A DNA stretch of 64,000 nucleotides from the NCBI GenBank assembly GCA_029641185.1, contig JAPWGK010000017.1:124001-188000 (forward strand), read 5' to 3'. Position 1 is the stretch's first letter. Each line of letters opens with the position of its first letter. Of the stretch, positions 11,610 to 23,979 are shown piece after piece. Under the pieces are notes generated by a model. The model did not search any database. It saw nothing but the letters and a program-made list of their open reading frames with translations, and was not told the DNA's origin. Both the position numbers and the translations under genes were made by a program. Source of the DNA: Pseudofabraea citricarpa (taxonomy: Eukaryota; Ascomycota; Leotiomycetes; Helotiales; Dermateaceae).

Positions 11610-12775
11610 TGCAGGGGGTGGGTAGGAGATTATATAATAATTAAGCGACGAAATTAAACGAATTGATTCTTTGCACCCTTTTGCATACTAACGGGCCCTA
11701 CTGAATTTCTGAGCGGTGCTAATATTCTTTGAGGTTTTAGACTCCTGCTTCTTGTCATGCAGGAGGATGAAAGCGCAAAGCAAGACAAGATCTCATCGTC
11801 GGATTCGACATCTCAATATAGCAACACCATCAAAAGCTAATCTCTAAAATTTACTTTGAAAGTGATGATCATAACCAAAGATAGATAGATAGACACTCCG
11901 TGTGCCGTACCTGCAGAAAGGCGGAGAAACGATAAACCTAAACAACGACAGCTCTTATCAGATGGAGTGGCCCAAAAATAAAAAATAAAAAGAAAAAAAA
12001 ACAAGCGAGGCGAAGGAGGGAACAAAAACACAAGCAGCAAAAGTCCAAGCATCAGAGGTAAACCTGACTGACACTCGTATAAAACCCGGGCCTGCCGGGG
12101 TTTTTGAACGGGCAAATCAACCTCATTGTCGCGCTGGAATGGTATCATGCACATAGTAGAGAGAGAGAGAGAGCGCGGATTATTGGGAGACCATGTGGGA
12201 GGACTCGCACCAAACCGACTTGCTATCTGTCACTAGTTTCTCAACCATCGGATCGTGTTAACTCAAGCGTGTTACCGCTACACCAGAGCTAGAAAGTTGT
12301 TTGTTGCTGTGCTTTTGCTTACTTGCGTATATAGACCCTAAACCGTGCTTCGACTTGTCATCCCCTAGAGAGTTCTTGCTGGGGAGAAGACACTTAGCGC
12401 TACTCATACCAACACACGTTTTATTTTTGGTACGAGGGGGTTTTCAATGCGTAAGGTACTATATTACAATCATCGAGTAGCTTTGACAGATATCTTTGAT
12501 CTGTGCCGGGGGTACGTAGTACTGCATTTACCAAGCGCCAAGCTACACGTGACGACCAACATCCTACTCAGGCAAGGCTTAAGGCTTCCTCCCCAGGTAC
12601 AGTAACAACCAGTAAGACAACGTCAATGCTACTTACTAAGTGCCTATGTATCAAGTGGAGAATGACACAACCTATCAGACGGATACCTTGACACATTGTA
12701 AAGACCAGCTTTCTGAATAACTTCAGAACCGTCATCCCCTATCTTAGTATCAACCCCCCAGGGAGTCCTGGCTCG
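11610..12775. other. Intergenic spacer with GA microsatellite
   Basis: No supported gene. A short (GA)n run lies at about 12155-12172. A tRNA-like string on the minus strand near 12195-12295 was checked and rejected. The stretch before 12776 is the AIM9 promoter. Confidence 0.5.
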
Positions 12776-14881
12776 ATGTCTCAAATGGCGACTATTCTCC
12801 TGCGACGATGTCAGCCATGCACATCTCGAAGATCCGCCATCTCAATAACTTGCAACCCTCAATGGATCCGCAACCTAACCACAACACCACACCAATCCAC
12901 GGCCCCAAAACCAGAACCGAAACCAAGACCACAGCAAAGCCTCAGCAAAGGAAAAGAAGAAGAAGAAGAAGAGAATTTCTTCAACTACAATAGCGGCCGC
13001 TGGCTGTGGGAAGAAGCTACCCAGCTCCGCAAACGCTACACGCCCTTCAACATCGCAGCACTGCAAGGCATCGCCGCCGCGACCACGGGCACAGGCGCGA
13101 AGTCATGCGTGTCGATGAGCAAGCTGGGCGAGGGCGGCTCCAACAAAGCCTTCCGGCTGGTGATGGACAACGGAGCCGTAACCATCGCGCGCACCCCGTG
13201 CCCGAACGCAGGGCCGGGGGTTTTTGCACGACGGCCTCGGAGGTGGCGACGATGGATTTTGTGAGTTTTTCTTTCTTCTTTTCTGGGGAGCGAGGAAGGG
13301 AAAGATGCGGGAACCTGGATTGATTTTCCGTGCGAGCTTAGGCGAGGACGATCCTCCATATACCCGTTCCTAAAATCTATGCCTGGAGCGCCGTGACCGA
13401 CAATCCTGTACAGGCCGAGTACATCATCATGGAAGAGGCGCCCGGGACGGCACTGACAGAGATCTGGGAGGGAATGGGACGTCCGTCGAAAGACCAAATC
13501 GTCAAGGACCTCGTGGCTATCGAGAAGAAACTACTCTCGGTATCGTTTACTCGGTTTGTCCTGCCGACCATCTTTTTACGGGAGCTGTTAATTTGTTAAT
13601 TTGTTAATTCTTTTGGGGTTTAGGTATGGCAATCTTTACTTTGCCGAAGATGCGTTCCCCGGGTGCGAGAAAGCTGAGGTTTCTTCGACGTGTACGTCTT
13701 TGTCTGTGCAAGCGAAGAAGGAGATCGAGGAGAGGTTTGTCATTGGTCCAGTGGTGGGAGATGTATTTTGGAAGAAGAGAGAGGGAGAGGATCCTTCCAT
13801 GGCAGCAGTAGTAGACCGAGGTCCTTGTGAGCAAGCATTTTCACAAAGTCACAATCTCCAACAAAGCAAAAACCCACCCCAAATACGCAAGGTATGTGTG
13901 CAACCAACCAACTAACATTCGTTCGTTTTCCAGGGAAAACGGCCCACGACTACATCCAAGCACTGGCGCACAACCAAATAGCTCAGCTCAAGCAGCCGGA
14001 TCTCCCCCAACCCACAACAAGTATCTTCCACAACTGCGAAGCCCAGAACTCTCCAGAAGCACACATCGCACTCTACAAGAAATACCTCTCGATATCTCCC
14101 TATATCCTACCCTCAGAAGAGAGAATGACACGCTCTACGCTCTGGCACTGGGACATGCACGCGCCAAATCTTTTTGTGCAAGAAGACCGCATCACGAGCC
14201 TGATCGATTGGCAGTCGACATGGGCCGGTCCGTTATTCCTGCAGTACAAAGCCCCGAAGCTGATCAGCTACGGCGGCGAGGAGATGCTGCATCTCCCCGA
14301 GGGGTACGAGGAGATGGAGAAGAGCGAGCGAGAGGTCGTGGAGAAGAAAGTCGAGAGGTCGCTCGTGCAGTCCTTCTACAAACTCGAAAGGAAGAACGAG
14401 ACGCCCTTGCTTGCCCAAGTCAGCACCGTTCCCCGCGGGACGACGAGGAGGCAAACAGTCGAGTTTGCCGCCGATACGTGGGATGGTGATATCATACCCT
14501 TCCGACAATGTCTGATAAGGCTAGAGAGGTTTCTGCCCCCTTCCTCCCTGCTCTGCCAGATCTCACTAACTGAGGCCTCGCAGGTACTGGGACGAGATGG
14601 GGTTTGACGGGCCGTGCCCAATCCACTTTAGCGACGACGACATACAGAACCACATGCGCGACGGCGAGGGCTGGAACGAGCAGGCGGATTTCTGGGATGG
14701 CCTGGAGGGCTTTGTGGAGCGCGACGGCTGGACTGAACATCGAGACTACGACGAGGCGCTGGCCATGTTTGCCGATCTGAGAGAGGCGGGCTTGGAGCAG
14801 TTTGCTGGCGAGGAGAGGAGCGAGTTTGAGAAGCAGACGAGGTGGGCGAGGAGGAATGCTGATGGGTCGTTTGGCGATTAG
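12776..14881 (+). CDS. AIM9: AIM9/FMP29-like mitochondrial protein, APH kinase fold (contains a frame break)
   Basis: Five exons: 12776-13260, 13342-13553, 13624-13826, 13934-14528, 14584-14881, encoding about 597 residues if the frame break is bridged. The N-terminus is basic and Arg/Ser-rich (MSQMATILLRRCQP), fitting a mitochondrial presequence; an Ala/Glu-rich linker follows. The body matches the fungal AIM9 family: YNSGRWLWEEATQLRKRY, KLGEGGSNKAFRLVMDNG (nucleotide-binding loop), EYIIMEEAPGT, the catalytic-loop LWHWDMHAPNLFV and then LIDWQSTWAGPLF (DFG-like Asp). All four introns are GT...AG and join known family sequence. Exon 1 has one base too few around the G5-T5 run at 13216-13225: the frame moves from PNAGPG to FCTTASEVATMDF. 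It is a sequencing error or a real frameshift allele; the rest is intact. Confidence 0.85.
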
Positions 14882-15338
14882 CGGGAGTGGCTGATTCAGT
14901 CTTTGTCCTGTCGAGAGGGCGAAGGATTGTAAAAAAGGCTTTTGTTATACCACGCGGATGGCTGAACATCTTGTGGATCTGCCTACCTACTTGTACCAAC
15001 AACAACACGCGCAAGATACCCTACTTATTATTTAATGCAAAGCATCTCTCCTCACAATCCATCTTTCTGAAAACCGAACTCCGTCTCATGAATTAGCCAC
15101 GTGAGATAAAATCAAAGCGGCTAATGAGTGACTGAGTGACTGAGTGGTAAATTAAGCGACGCTCTTCAACGAGCCTCTCCAAATCTGATGTTATCAATCC
15201 ATCTTAAGTCTGGGTCAAGGAATGAAAGAGGAGAGAGAGATGAGTAGGTATAATTTTGGGTTTGAAATTTTATGACTTGATTTTGATTTTGATTTCCACA
15301 CCTAGTCATGCGATATCCAACTCGACTCGACTCGCTGC
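14882..15338. other. Convergent 3' spacer
   Basis: 457 bases between two converging genes (AIM9-like and the methyltransferase). It holds 3' UTR sequence and a short GAGTGACT repeat near 15125. No gene seen. Confidence 0.5.
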
Positions 15339-17096
15339 TCACTTCTTAATGCCCACCACGACCAGATTCCTCGGGCTCAAGGCATACTCCCAAACGGCCT
15401 CGACCCACGCATCCCTCACCTCGTCCTGCTCACGCAACCAAAGCCATCGATCCGTAACAATCAGGCTCTCGACGGCGCCGGCGCTAAACGCCATGAGGCT
15501 CCACGTCGTGCTGAGCTCTTTCTTGCGCCCGTCATACTGGCTCGCGTAGCGCTCGATATCCTCGTCCGTCACACGGCCCATCTGCTGGTCGATGAGGGCC
15601 GTGAGGTTGCGCTCAGGATCGGCAGCGAGCTTCGCCAGGGCCCCGCGGACGTAGGTGGTGAACGAGGCGTAGCAGGCTTTGCGCAGCGACCCGATGATGA
15701 CGGGCTCGGTGCTGTCTGGGAAATGGGCCGAGTCCTTCTTCGCCACGACGCCGTAGTCGAAGAACATCTTCTGCAGCAGCGCGCGCCAGTAATGGCGCGT
15801 GAAGAAGGAGTCGCTGTCCTTGACTGTCCAGTTCTGTGGCGCTTGCACCGCCATCATGCGCGCCGTGATGTTCAGGTGGATGCTCCCGCTGTCGTTGTGC
15901 TTTTCGATGCGCGAACTCATCGGGAACCCGTGCGGATCGCACTCTTCGATGTATGATGTTGCTGGTGCGTTGATGGGTCGGAGGTTGGGTCGGAGGAGTG
16001 GAAGCTTGTAACTTGGTGCTCCTAAGCGCTCTGTGAGTAGGTTGTAACAACATCCTACTATGGCTATAGCCTGGACGGAAGGATTCAGGACAAGTGATCG
16101 GATTCCGTGGTGTGATAGATTCCCACAAGAATGGATCGAGATGGCCATGAGGCGAACCTTCTCTGGCCGTGTTACTTCTAGAGTGACGGGCGTCTCTGCT
16201 ACTGACTCCTCGACAGGTAAGGCAATTCTCATCTGTTCGATCTGAGAAACGACATTAGAAAGATCACCATCTGTAACAACATGTTCAACATATTGGATAT
16301 GTCCTTTCCCGTCAGAAGGTGTATAGATAGTATCCAACTCTCTATTCGGTCTCAGATCCGCCTGTGCATCTTCCACCACCGGAACCTTCTTTCCTTTCCT
16401 TCTTAAAGCCTTCTCCTTCAACTGCTCCTCAGACAACAGACTATCCTGATTCTGCCGGTACAGCTTCTTGTTCCGCATGACCTTCTCACGCTCAGCAATC
16501 CCAGCAAGGACATCCATGCCCTTGGCACCACGAATATTGCCCTCCTGACTCTCCACAGCAACGATATGTTTGTGATACGGCGGACTAGCAAGAGTCCTCC
16601 CCAGATAATTCTGCCCGCTGCCAAAGTCCACAAAATGCGTGATCTCCTTGTCGGTCGAAGCTGCGACATCCACCACGTAGTCGGCAAAGTTCGAGACCTC
16701 GTGAATCTTCTTCGGGATCATACCCACCGCGACATGGCGCGGCAGTTTGGTCGTGTTCTCTCGCACCGGCTTCCTCTGCAGAGAGTGCTTTCTCACGTCC
16801 CGGATGTACTGGATGAGACTCTCTGGTGGGCTGTCGTCGCGCGCCGTATCCAAATCATCTCGCATGAGCAGGTCCAGGAGTGCCATGGAATCTTTCTGCA
16901 ATAACCAAGAACGCCATTCTTCCGGAATCACCTTGTGGTAGAGACTTGGCTCGCGCGTAAAGAAGTCTAGAATGTGCACGCCTCCGCAAAGGGTTTGGAA
17001 GATGGTTGAGCGTGTTGCAAAGTCCAAGAGTGAATCGACATATTCATCTGCGCTCGAGAAATCGTCACCGTATGGGAGAGGCTTCGTTGGTGGCAT
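15339..17096 (-). CDS. METTL25/RRNAD1-type methyltransferase
   Basis: A single exon encodes 585 residues. The N-terminal ~140 residues are a helical domain. The SAM-binding motif I follows: THFVDFGSGQNYLGRTLA, then HIVAVE at the end of the second strand. A charged insertion (KALRRKGKKV region) separates this from the later motif HSCGNLSHHGIRSLVLNP and IVGCCYNLLTE; the GCCYN signature is typical of METTL25/RRNAD1 proteins (Methyltransf_32-like). The C-terminal ~150 residues are helical. The start at 17096 gives a clean N-terminus with no upstream in-frame domain. The substrate of this family is not settled; nuclear or cytosolic action is not evident. It converges with the AIM9-like gene and lies in tandem downstream of nmrA. 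Confidence 0.88.
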   Translation of the reverse strand: MPPTKPLPYGDDFSSADEYVDSLLDFATRSTIFQTLCGGVHILDFFTREPSLYHKVIPEEWRSWLLQKDSMALLDLLMRDDLDTARDDSPPESLIQYIRDVRKHSLQRKPVRENTTKLPRHVAVGMIPKKIHEVSNFADYVVDVAASTDKEITHFVDFGSGQNYLGRTLASPPYHKHIVAVESQEGNIRGAKGMDVLAGIAEREKVMRNKKLYRQNQDSLLSEEQLKEKALRRKGKKVPVVEDAQADLRPNRELDTIYTPSDGKGHIQYVEHVVTDGDLSNVVSQIEQMRIALPVEESVAETPVTLEVTRPEKVRLMAISIHSCGNLSHHGIRSLVLNPSVQAIAIVGCCYNLLTERLGAPSYKLPLLRPNLRPINAPATSYIEECDPHGFPMSSRIEKHNDSGSIHLNITARMMAVQAPQNWTVKDSDSFFTRHYWRALLQKMFFDYGVVAKKDSAHFPDSTEPVIIGSLRKACYASFTTYVRGALAKLAADPERNLTALIDQQMGRVTDEDIERYASQYDGRKKELSTTWSLMAFSAGAVESLIVTDRWLWLREQDEVRDAWVEAVWEYALSPRNLVVVGIKK

Positions 17097-17685
17097 CTTG
17101 CATCTTACGGTAGAATATTATTGGAAAGTATACCGAGGAAAAGTGCGCATGCCAATTCCCGGTCTGCGAAGACTCTTTACACCACGGCATAGTGGGATTC
17201 ATGAAAATTTGGGCATTTACAAATTTTAGCGCCACATTGGGAGACGAGGCTGCAGCCTTGTAGATTGGCACATGTTGCAGCAAGCATCTTGAAGGCTATG
17301 GGGCTTGTTTCCTCTTTGTGCATAGATTGTTTGTGTTCTATGCTAATTAATGCTACCAGTACCCAGAGTAGGAGAAATAGCCTTCGATCCCGTCCAGGCA
17401 CGCCCGCATGCTAAATGCTAGAAACCAAAGCCATTGTCATTATGCATAACCTTTCTCCAACCATGAAAATAATGCACCTGCCCAAACCGAATTCCCCTCA
17501 TCGTCCTAGTACGCCGTGAATGGATATCTCCCTTCCTCAATGCAATCCTCATTAAACGTCTTTTCTCTCCCAAACTTTTATACTCGCTCTGCGTTTTCCC
17601 CTTCCGGAAATGAGATATTTCGTTATGTTCCGTGTTACCAATTCGAATGGTTGTGAACCAATGCAAATGTGACGCAAAGATAAAA
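17097..17685. other. Spacer between tandem minus-strand genes
   Basis: 589 bases holding the nmrA 3' UTR and the methyltransferase promoter. No supported gene. Confidence 0.5.
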
Positions 17686-19041
17686 TCATGCCAGCCAACC
17701 TTCCTCCTTCCGGGCAGGAGTCGCATCACCGCCGAACCCACCACCTATCGTCAGACCCTCATCGCCGCTATCTTCCTCCTCGTTATCCTCCTCTTCGTCG
17801 CCCTGGACAACCTCTCCATCTGTGTCAGAACTCTCATTCATCCAAGTCAATCCATTAGCCGCTTCCTCTAGCGGGAAAACTTCCCTGGCATACTCCTCCA
17901 TGCCCCTATAGCCTTCCCAAAGTGCTAGTGCCTCTTCAGGACAACTAGCTTCATACCTAGCAGTTCCGAAATACGGCGGTTGTTTGCTTCCATCGCCCTT
18001 ATCAATCGAATAGAGTTTCTCGATTGCGACCAGTTGATCTCGATAGCCGGTGGGGATTTTGACCGTGACAGCAATCTTGCTGGACCGACGGTATCGGACA
18101 GGTCTTCCGACTCCTCTTGAAAATGCTCGGCAAACTTCGCGGGGGCTTAGCATCTCGTATGCCAATGCGATCGTTTGTCCACCCCATTGTTTGACTCCAT
18201 CCTTGATCAGTTGCAATACTGCTGCACCAACATCGTGTTCCGCATCCAACCAAGGTAGTTTCGCATCCGGATGAAATGGGGCTGTCCAGGTAAACGAGCC
18301 ATCGCTTTGTAGCTCCATACAGAAGAGGGGGTATGGAAGTGAGGTAAAGTTGTTATTATAAATCCCAGTGTAGAGAAATGTGGCAGGAAGGTTGATGGAC
18401 CGAATGTACTGTTCAACCGCGTATTTCGAAGACCACAAAGGGAGCGCAGGCCAAGCTGGATTCCAAGCCGAATAATCTGGCATACTGCTATAGATATAAT
18501 GCGCGACTCCAACTTCTTTCCCTGCATCGGCCAAGGCTTTCCCAATGGCTATCTCGTCTCCATAGAAGGTCGTGTTGATGAACGCCAGGTCAGCGCCATT
18601 AAATAACCTCTTAATCAGTTCATGATTCACCCCACCAGCCTTTGCATTGCTAGGATTGGGCGAGCCAGTCGCGGTCTTGATATATAAATCTCCGACTATA
18701 ACCTCGACATTTGGCAATTCGCTGATCTCCTGGGCAACAATTCCGTCCAGATTCCTCAGCTGGGCTCGAACTTTGAAGCCAACCGCACTGGCAACTCGAA
18801 TAAAGGACGCAGCTTGACGTCCACTGGAGTTCACCACGGCAATGGTCTGATTTGGAGTTGGCATAGGACGTTTCGTTGGTCGTTCGGGTGCACGAGTGGC
18901 AGAAGAAGGATGCTGCACTGCCGCGTTCAGATAGGACTCGGTAGGATAAGAAGTGCTCGGAGCGTGCTTGAGTTTCCTTGGAGGAGGAGGTTGTTCTTCA
19001 CGAGGGCGTATCGCGAATGAACGCGGAGTGGCGGATGGCAT
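17686..19041 (-). CDS. nmrA: NmrA nitrogen metabolite repression regulator
   Basis: A single exon encodes 451 residues. The core (about residues 65-400) is the NmrA Rossmann domain: TIAVVNSSGRQAASFIRVA (dinucleotide-binding loop), DLAFINTTFYGDEIAIGK, HYIYSSMPDYSAWNPAWP, TGIYNNNFTSLPYPLF, PWLDAEHDVGAAVLQ and EGYRGMEEYAREVFPLEEAANGLTW. In Aspergillus and Neurospora, NmrA/Nmr1 binds oxidised NAD(P) and the GATA factor AreA/Nit2 and represses nitrogen catabolic genes when good nitrogen is present. Known relatives are about 350 residues. This one has ~60 extra N-terminal residues (an internal ATG at 18864 gives the usual start) and a ~50-residue acidic tail. The catalytic YxxxK of true SDRs is not apparent, as expected for this family. 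Confidence 0.95.
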   Translation of the reverse strand: MPSATPRSFAIRPREEQPPPPRKLKHAPSTSYPTESYLNAAVQHPSSATRAPERPTKRPMPTPNQTIAVVNSSGRQAASFIRVASAVGFKVRAQLRNLDGIVAQEISELPNVEVIVGDLYIKTATGSPNPSNAKAGGVNHELIKRLFNGADLAFINTTFYGDEIAIGKALADAGKEVGVAHYIYSSMPDYSAWNPAWPALPLWSSKYAVEQYIRSINLPATFLYTGIYNNNFTSLPYPLFCMELQSDGSFTWTAPFHPDAKLPWLDAEHDVGAAVLQLIKDGVKQWGGQTIALAYEMLSPREVCRAFSRGVGRPVRYRRSSKIAVTVKIPTGYRDQLVAIEKLYSIDKGDGSKQPPYFGTARYEASCPEEALALWEGYRGMEEYAREVFPLEEAANGLTWMNESSDTDGEVVQGDEEEDNEEEDSGDEGLTIGGGFGGDATPARKEEGWLA

Positions 19042-22000
19042 GGGATCTGAGTGTGAGTCGAGAAGGTGAGGATGCTGGCGAGAGATGTGCAGTAAGTGCA
19101 GCGGAGAAATTTCCCAAGACCTAGCACTTGCGGCTCAGATCTCCCGAGCAGCTTCCCGATACAGACGTGTCTAGAGGGTCCTGCTTAAAACCAATGCAAG
19201 CAAGCGCCGTCTATTCAATCGTGAATTTCCTTTCCCGGCAAGCACTCTCAGTGAAAATCGGCTTCTCGCCCCGCGGCTCGTCAATGCTGGGGTTGCCCAA
19301 TCGGAAGGCTGTGGCTCGTCGTCCGACTGAATGGAAAGGCGGTGTGTGAGGAGGGGTCGATCGAGGCAAAAAGAAAAATGTGACGAAATTTATGGGGAGT
19401 GCAACTGCAGCAGCCACGAATCTGGTAGTGTTGATGGAGGGGCCGCCGATATGAGGATGTGGTGAGCGTGTGCTTTAGTATATGGACGTGTCTCGCGTTG
19501 GGGGCCAGGGTCCAGGAAAAGTTAAATTTTAGGAGGGCTTTGCGACCGGTGTGTTGCTTTTGTACGAGAGCGGGAAGAGATGCAGTGCGGTGGGAATGAG
19601 GTGGAGGCAGTGAGTGGAATGACGTGCGGCGAGGGGGCCAGAGAGAGAGGAAGAGGACGGCGACGGCGTGGTGATTTATGTAACTGACGGAAGCTTGACT
19701 CGGCGGCGTACCAGCGTTATTTGAATCCTGGAGGCTGGAGACTGGAGAGCGATATTAGACTTTCGGAAGGGCGGTTCAGAGAGCAGAAGCAGGGGACGAC
19801 AGGCAAATGGATGCAGCAAGGCCCAGCGCCAGAGAAACGTGGTGAGGTGATGCCGGTATAAAAAGACGAGATCTGACAGGTAGCTTGGGTCGCAAAAGCC
19901 CTCGTCCGCAACAACGCTGCCAATTTGCCAAATGAGCCATGACTCAATCCACGTGCCGAACACACGGAGGCTGGAGTCGTAGTGCTTGATTGATTCGCAG
20001 ACCTCGCAGTGGCCGCCAATTTCGAAATGCCAGCTCCTCCTTGCGAAATCGTGGCCGTCTGGCAACCTTGATAGATCCCTGTGCAGACACTGCAAAGGTC
20101 CAGATATCACATAATTAGCGCCGGCATTCAAGAGATTTTGCACTTTCCCAGTCGAAGAATGCCAATAGCAGGACCACTAGCAGGTCGTCATGTGCCCTTA
20201 TTGGGTAATAGCAATTCGACTTTGGGGCTGCTCGGCTGCGGCATGTAGTCGCGATGGGAAGAAAATTATTCACGAAGCGACGAACTCCACACTGCTCGAC
20301 AGCTACTACAGTATCGTTAAGCCGAGCTAAGGAGATGATGATGATGACGAGAAAACGTGCTCTGGAGGCGTGTCCGGGTCGGGATGGCTATTCGTCTGTT
20401 TTCAACTGTTGGCTGTCGTGGTTATCGGTTGGTGAGACATGTTTGTCTGCCCATGGCCAAGCTTGTACAGTATTGTATGTGCATACCTGGACGGCAGCTC
20501 TGTGTGGAAGGTCGATAGGAGGTTTCCCCGAGATAGGCCAACGACAGAAGCACTGAGCACTGAGCACTGAGCACTCCGTAGTCCGGACAGCCGTCTGATG
20601 CGGATGCGGTCAACACGATAGAGGGCGAGGGCGAGGGCTATGTTGTGTCATGGAAACCCGCGCAGTTGCGACGCTGCTTGACTTAGGCGCGACAGCATTG
20701 AAGCCGTTTCGTAATTCGCGTCTGGTGGAGATGTGTGGTGTCACGGCATGCTGGATGCTGGCGAACTGGGCATAATTGCGTGACTTTTCAGGCGGATGCG
20801 AGGGCGTGGTTTGTGTGTTGTAGATGTGTTGAATCCTTGGCACCTTGACTTGCCCCGATTACGTAAACCGCCCTGTAGCCTGTAGCCCTCAAGCAGCTCT
20901 CCTCCATCTGATGTTCTCCAATTCTTACGCAATATCACGTATGGCCCAGTTTCATTTCCAGCAACGAAAAACTCAATAGCCAGATCCCACTTTTGCCCGC
21001 TCCAAGGGGATACTCGAAGAGACTTTCATGCGCATCAGCAAACTCTCCGATCCTCTGACTCTGGATGCGGACGACAACGCCAGAAATGCTCGACAAGGCG
21101 TGCCATGGAGGCGCACACCCGGACGGTTCCCATGATTCACTATTTCGATTATGCAGTCCGAAGCCACGGCTTGGTGAAGCTTCCTCTCGGGCTATCCTGT
21201 CTATCGACAGGCGCTCCAACTCAGATTATTAGATACCCAGCCAGCTACTGTACCAAGTGTCCAGCTACAAAGTGTCCAGCTACAAACCTCACCACACATC
21301 CATCCTCTGCAGCCCAGCCCGTGTTCGCGTCCGTACGCTTTGGGAAGACATCTGTTGCAGTGAATGATGTGTTCATGGATCTGTCAAGCCTATGCAATTC
21401 ATGCAGCGCTAGAGCAATATCGATGTCACAAGAATCCGGGGTAGTGGTTACCAGATTCCATCCTTGACACATGTGGCTCTCTCTGTCCCTGAGCCATTTC
21501 GTCTCCCGCGGAGATGTTCAACTGTGGTGGTAAAGGCTGCAGCAAGACGACTAACTTTGAGAGTCTCGGTCAAGCGCCCGCCACAGCTGCATTGGGAGTC
21601 CGAACACCACCAGCACTGTACAGTAATAATTGCCCGGCCCGGCTGCATTTACCCCGCAAAAGCCTCAACCTGCACTCTGCACTCCTGCACCAGCGCGCAT
21701 GAATACAAACTACTTGGCCATCCTTAGGAGTCGGTGAGGAAACAAGTTTCGATTTCCTTGCGAAGGATATGATACCTTGAGTCCTGTCGATGTCGTCAAG
21801 GTCTTGTCGTGCACTAGGCAGCAGGAACGTGCAGGATCTCACAGTCAGCCTCCTAAACACGCGCCTGATCTTGCAGAATATCATGAGAACAACGGGTGGC
21901 GTCGTCACAGTCGAATAGAGTTTACACGTTGTCGAAAGTGGGAGCCACTTTAAGGTTGCGGTGATTTTGCTGGAATCCTGGAATGATGGAATCCCGCCAT

Positions 22001-23979
22001 CAAACTGTTTCAGGTCATCCTGGCACCAGCTAGATGTTCTAGATTTGAGTATGCCAGCTATCTATCAGAGTCTGCCGCCTGATTGACATACGGCCTTGTC
22101 TTCTACCTCTTTCAAAAATGAGAGCTCAGAAAAAATACGATAGCAGCGTTCAACGGCCGAACCGGCCGAGCTGCAACAATTACCCTCCAATGGCTACTGC
22201 ATGAGTCCAGGCCAGAACGGAGGCTGGGAAATCGGGTAGCGACCCCGCCTCCAAAAGTCCCCATGGAGAAAGTCGGGCCCTCGAGCTGCGTCGATAAAAC
22301 TGTTGAGAGGTCATTTGATGCTGTGATGATTAGTTCCAAGTCCTGCAGCCACATGGCACGTATCAGATTATACTCGGATAGGCGTCATTCTTCGTTTTCT
22401 AGCTTCGTTTTTACGACATGCGCGTAAAGCTGACAAGTATATATGACAAGTCATCACAGCGACTATTCCAACAGTGTTAGTCTTGTTATCTTTTGGTCGC
22501 GCTTTCTCTCTGGTTTGAGTCTAGGCATTTGTGGCGTTTGAAACCTCTAGCATGTCCAGATGAATTGGAAACAGATTGGAGATGCGTCAAAAGACAACGT
22601 CAGTCCAATCACATTGTTGACCACTGCGAAGCTAAGCATTCCTTTCATTTTGTTTTGTCTGTTTCGTACAAGATCATTTATTTTCAAGTCAGCCAACTCT
22701 CTCAAATCGCTATGATGGCGACAAGCTTCTCTAGTGATTAGAGATTCAAGAAACTGCAAGATGCAGTACCAACATTTTAATGATGACCAAAAAGAGATAA
22801 ATTGATGCTTGTATATTCCTACTTTTCATATCTCCTTTCTCAACTGCCGAATTTTGGAAACAACACCTCGCATAGGTGTGCGGATCTCGACTAATCTAGT
22901 TAATGCCACGGTTGTTTCTCTTGGAGGTTTCGGTGGAGCCTATCATAATATATAAATGACCAGCGCTTCCAGTTTTGATTCCACCTAAAACCCGTTTCAA
23001 TCTAGTCGATCGAAGAGCTCGCGGGTTGTCTTTCTATAGACCTAAACTAGCAGATAGTAGCATAGTTCTAATTAGCTAAACCAACACAACGATAGCATTT
23101 CCTGTCAACATTGGTCACTATTGTAATAATTTTGAAATTATTCTCATTCTGCTATTGATAACTCTCATCATGATTCTTGATTCTTGATTCTGTTATTACT
23201 AGCCCCTCACCCCTCGAAATTATAACAATGCTCGTCTCTTGGCTTACGGAACTTGCTCCGGTGCCAAGGTTTGATGGCTTGAGGTTACTTGTTTGATTTC
23301 AGAGTCATATACAAGGTTTATAATACTTTTCACGCTTATATTTACCTCAAGCTAGCTAATTACTATATAATTATAGGTGAAGACTAATCTGCTTTTGCGC
23401 TAAAGGTTAAAGTCTCATTTAGAATCATCATCTACCTACACGCAGCAGTAATTCTATCAGCAGCAAATTACTCACGTAGCACCTAAAAGATTTCACCTTA
23501 TTACGCTGGCACCCACTGGGTGCTACGAGGGTGCTATAGCTAGTAGAAGCCTTGGTTTCTATACTAAAGTAAGTCATTCGCTTATCTTAAATTAGCTGGT
23601 GCTCTACCAAAACCAAGATATCCATATCCTGGTACCTAAATCTTATAAAAATAATAATACTTAACCGCAAATGAATATGTTTTCTTTACTATTTACTTAC
23701 CTACCTATTATTGCTTTACTTTGCTCACGAATATAGTTTCTGCTAATATTAAAACTCGCCTAATTTAGGGTACCACTCTATTATGTCCTTTAGTAAGAAG
23801 ATTTCACCAGTTCACCAGGTTAGTAGTCGATTTTACAATCCGTAGCGTAGAGTGTTTTGTATTTAAGCATATCTTGTTTCTCCTGCTCTACAACCCCAAA
23901 GAAAACCCAGGAGCCCAGGACGAAACCTCTAACTCCATACTCACAGCACTTTTGATAAAATCTTCTAGGAATCTCCACA
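19042..23979. other. Long gene-poor region, AT-rich towards its right end
   Basis: Almost 5 kb without a supported gene. The left part is the nmrA upstream region with short repeats (three GCACTGA units at 20551-20575; GAGGGC units near 20622; a duplicated TGTCCAGCTACAAA at 21259-21287). ORFs of up to 155 codons occur but lack domains and codon logic. From about 22.9 kb the base composition becomes clearly AT-rich (see separate entry). Confidence 0.5.
22920..23800. other. AT-rich, possibly RIP-mutated relic sequence
   Basis: This stretch is visibly richer in A/T than its surroundings. It has many TA-containing words (CTAGCTAATTACTATATAATTATAG, split here only as a description of the run at 23350-23375) and stop codons in all frames. 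This fits repeat-induced point mutation of an old transposon, but no terminal repeats or transposase remnants are readable. Inference. Confidence 0.35.

Noticed and set aside
12195..12295. tRNA-like string on the minus strand (GTGTAGCGGTAACAC D-arm, GGTGCGAGTCC B-box-like)
   Set aside because: No matching acceptor stem and no closing anticodon or T stem could be found; the B box deviates at an invariant base.
15613..16128. 171-codon Arg/His-rich ORF on the minus strand in another frame of the methyltransferase
   Set aside because: Frame shadow of a GC-rich gene; no domain.
19676..20143. 155-codon ORF on the minus strand upstream of nmrA
   Set aside because: No recognisable domain, no intron logic, composition like surrounding non-coding DNA.
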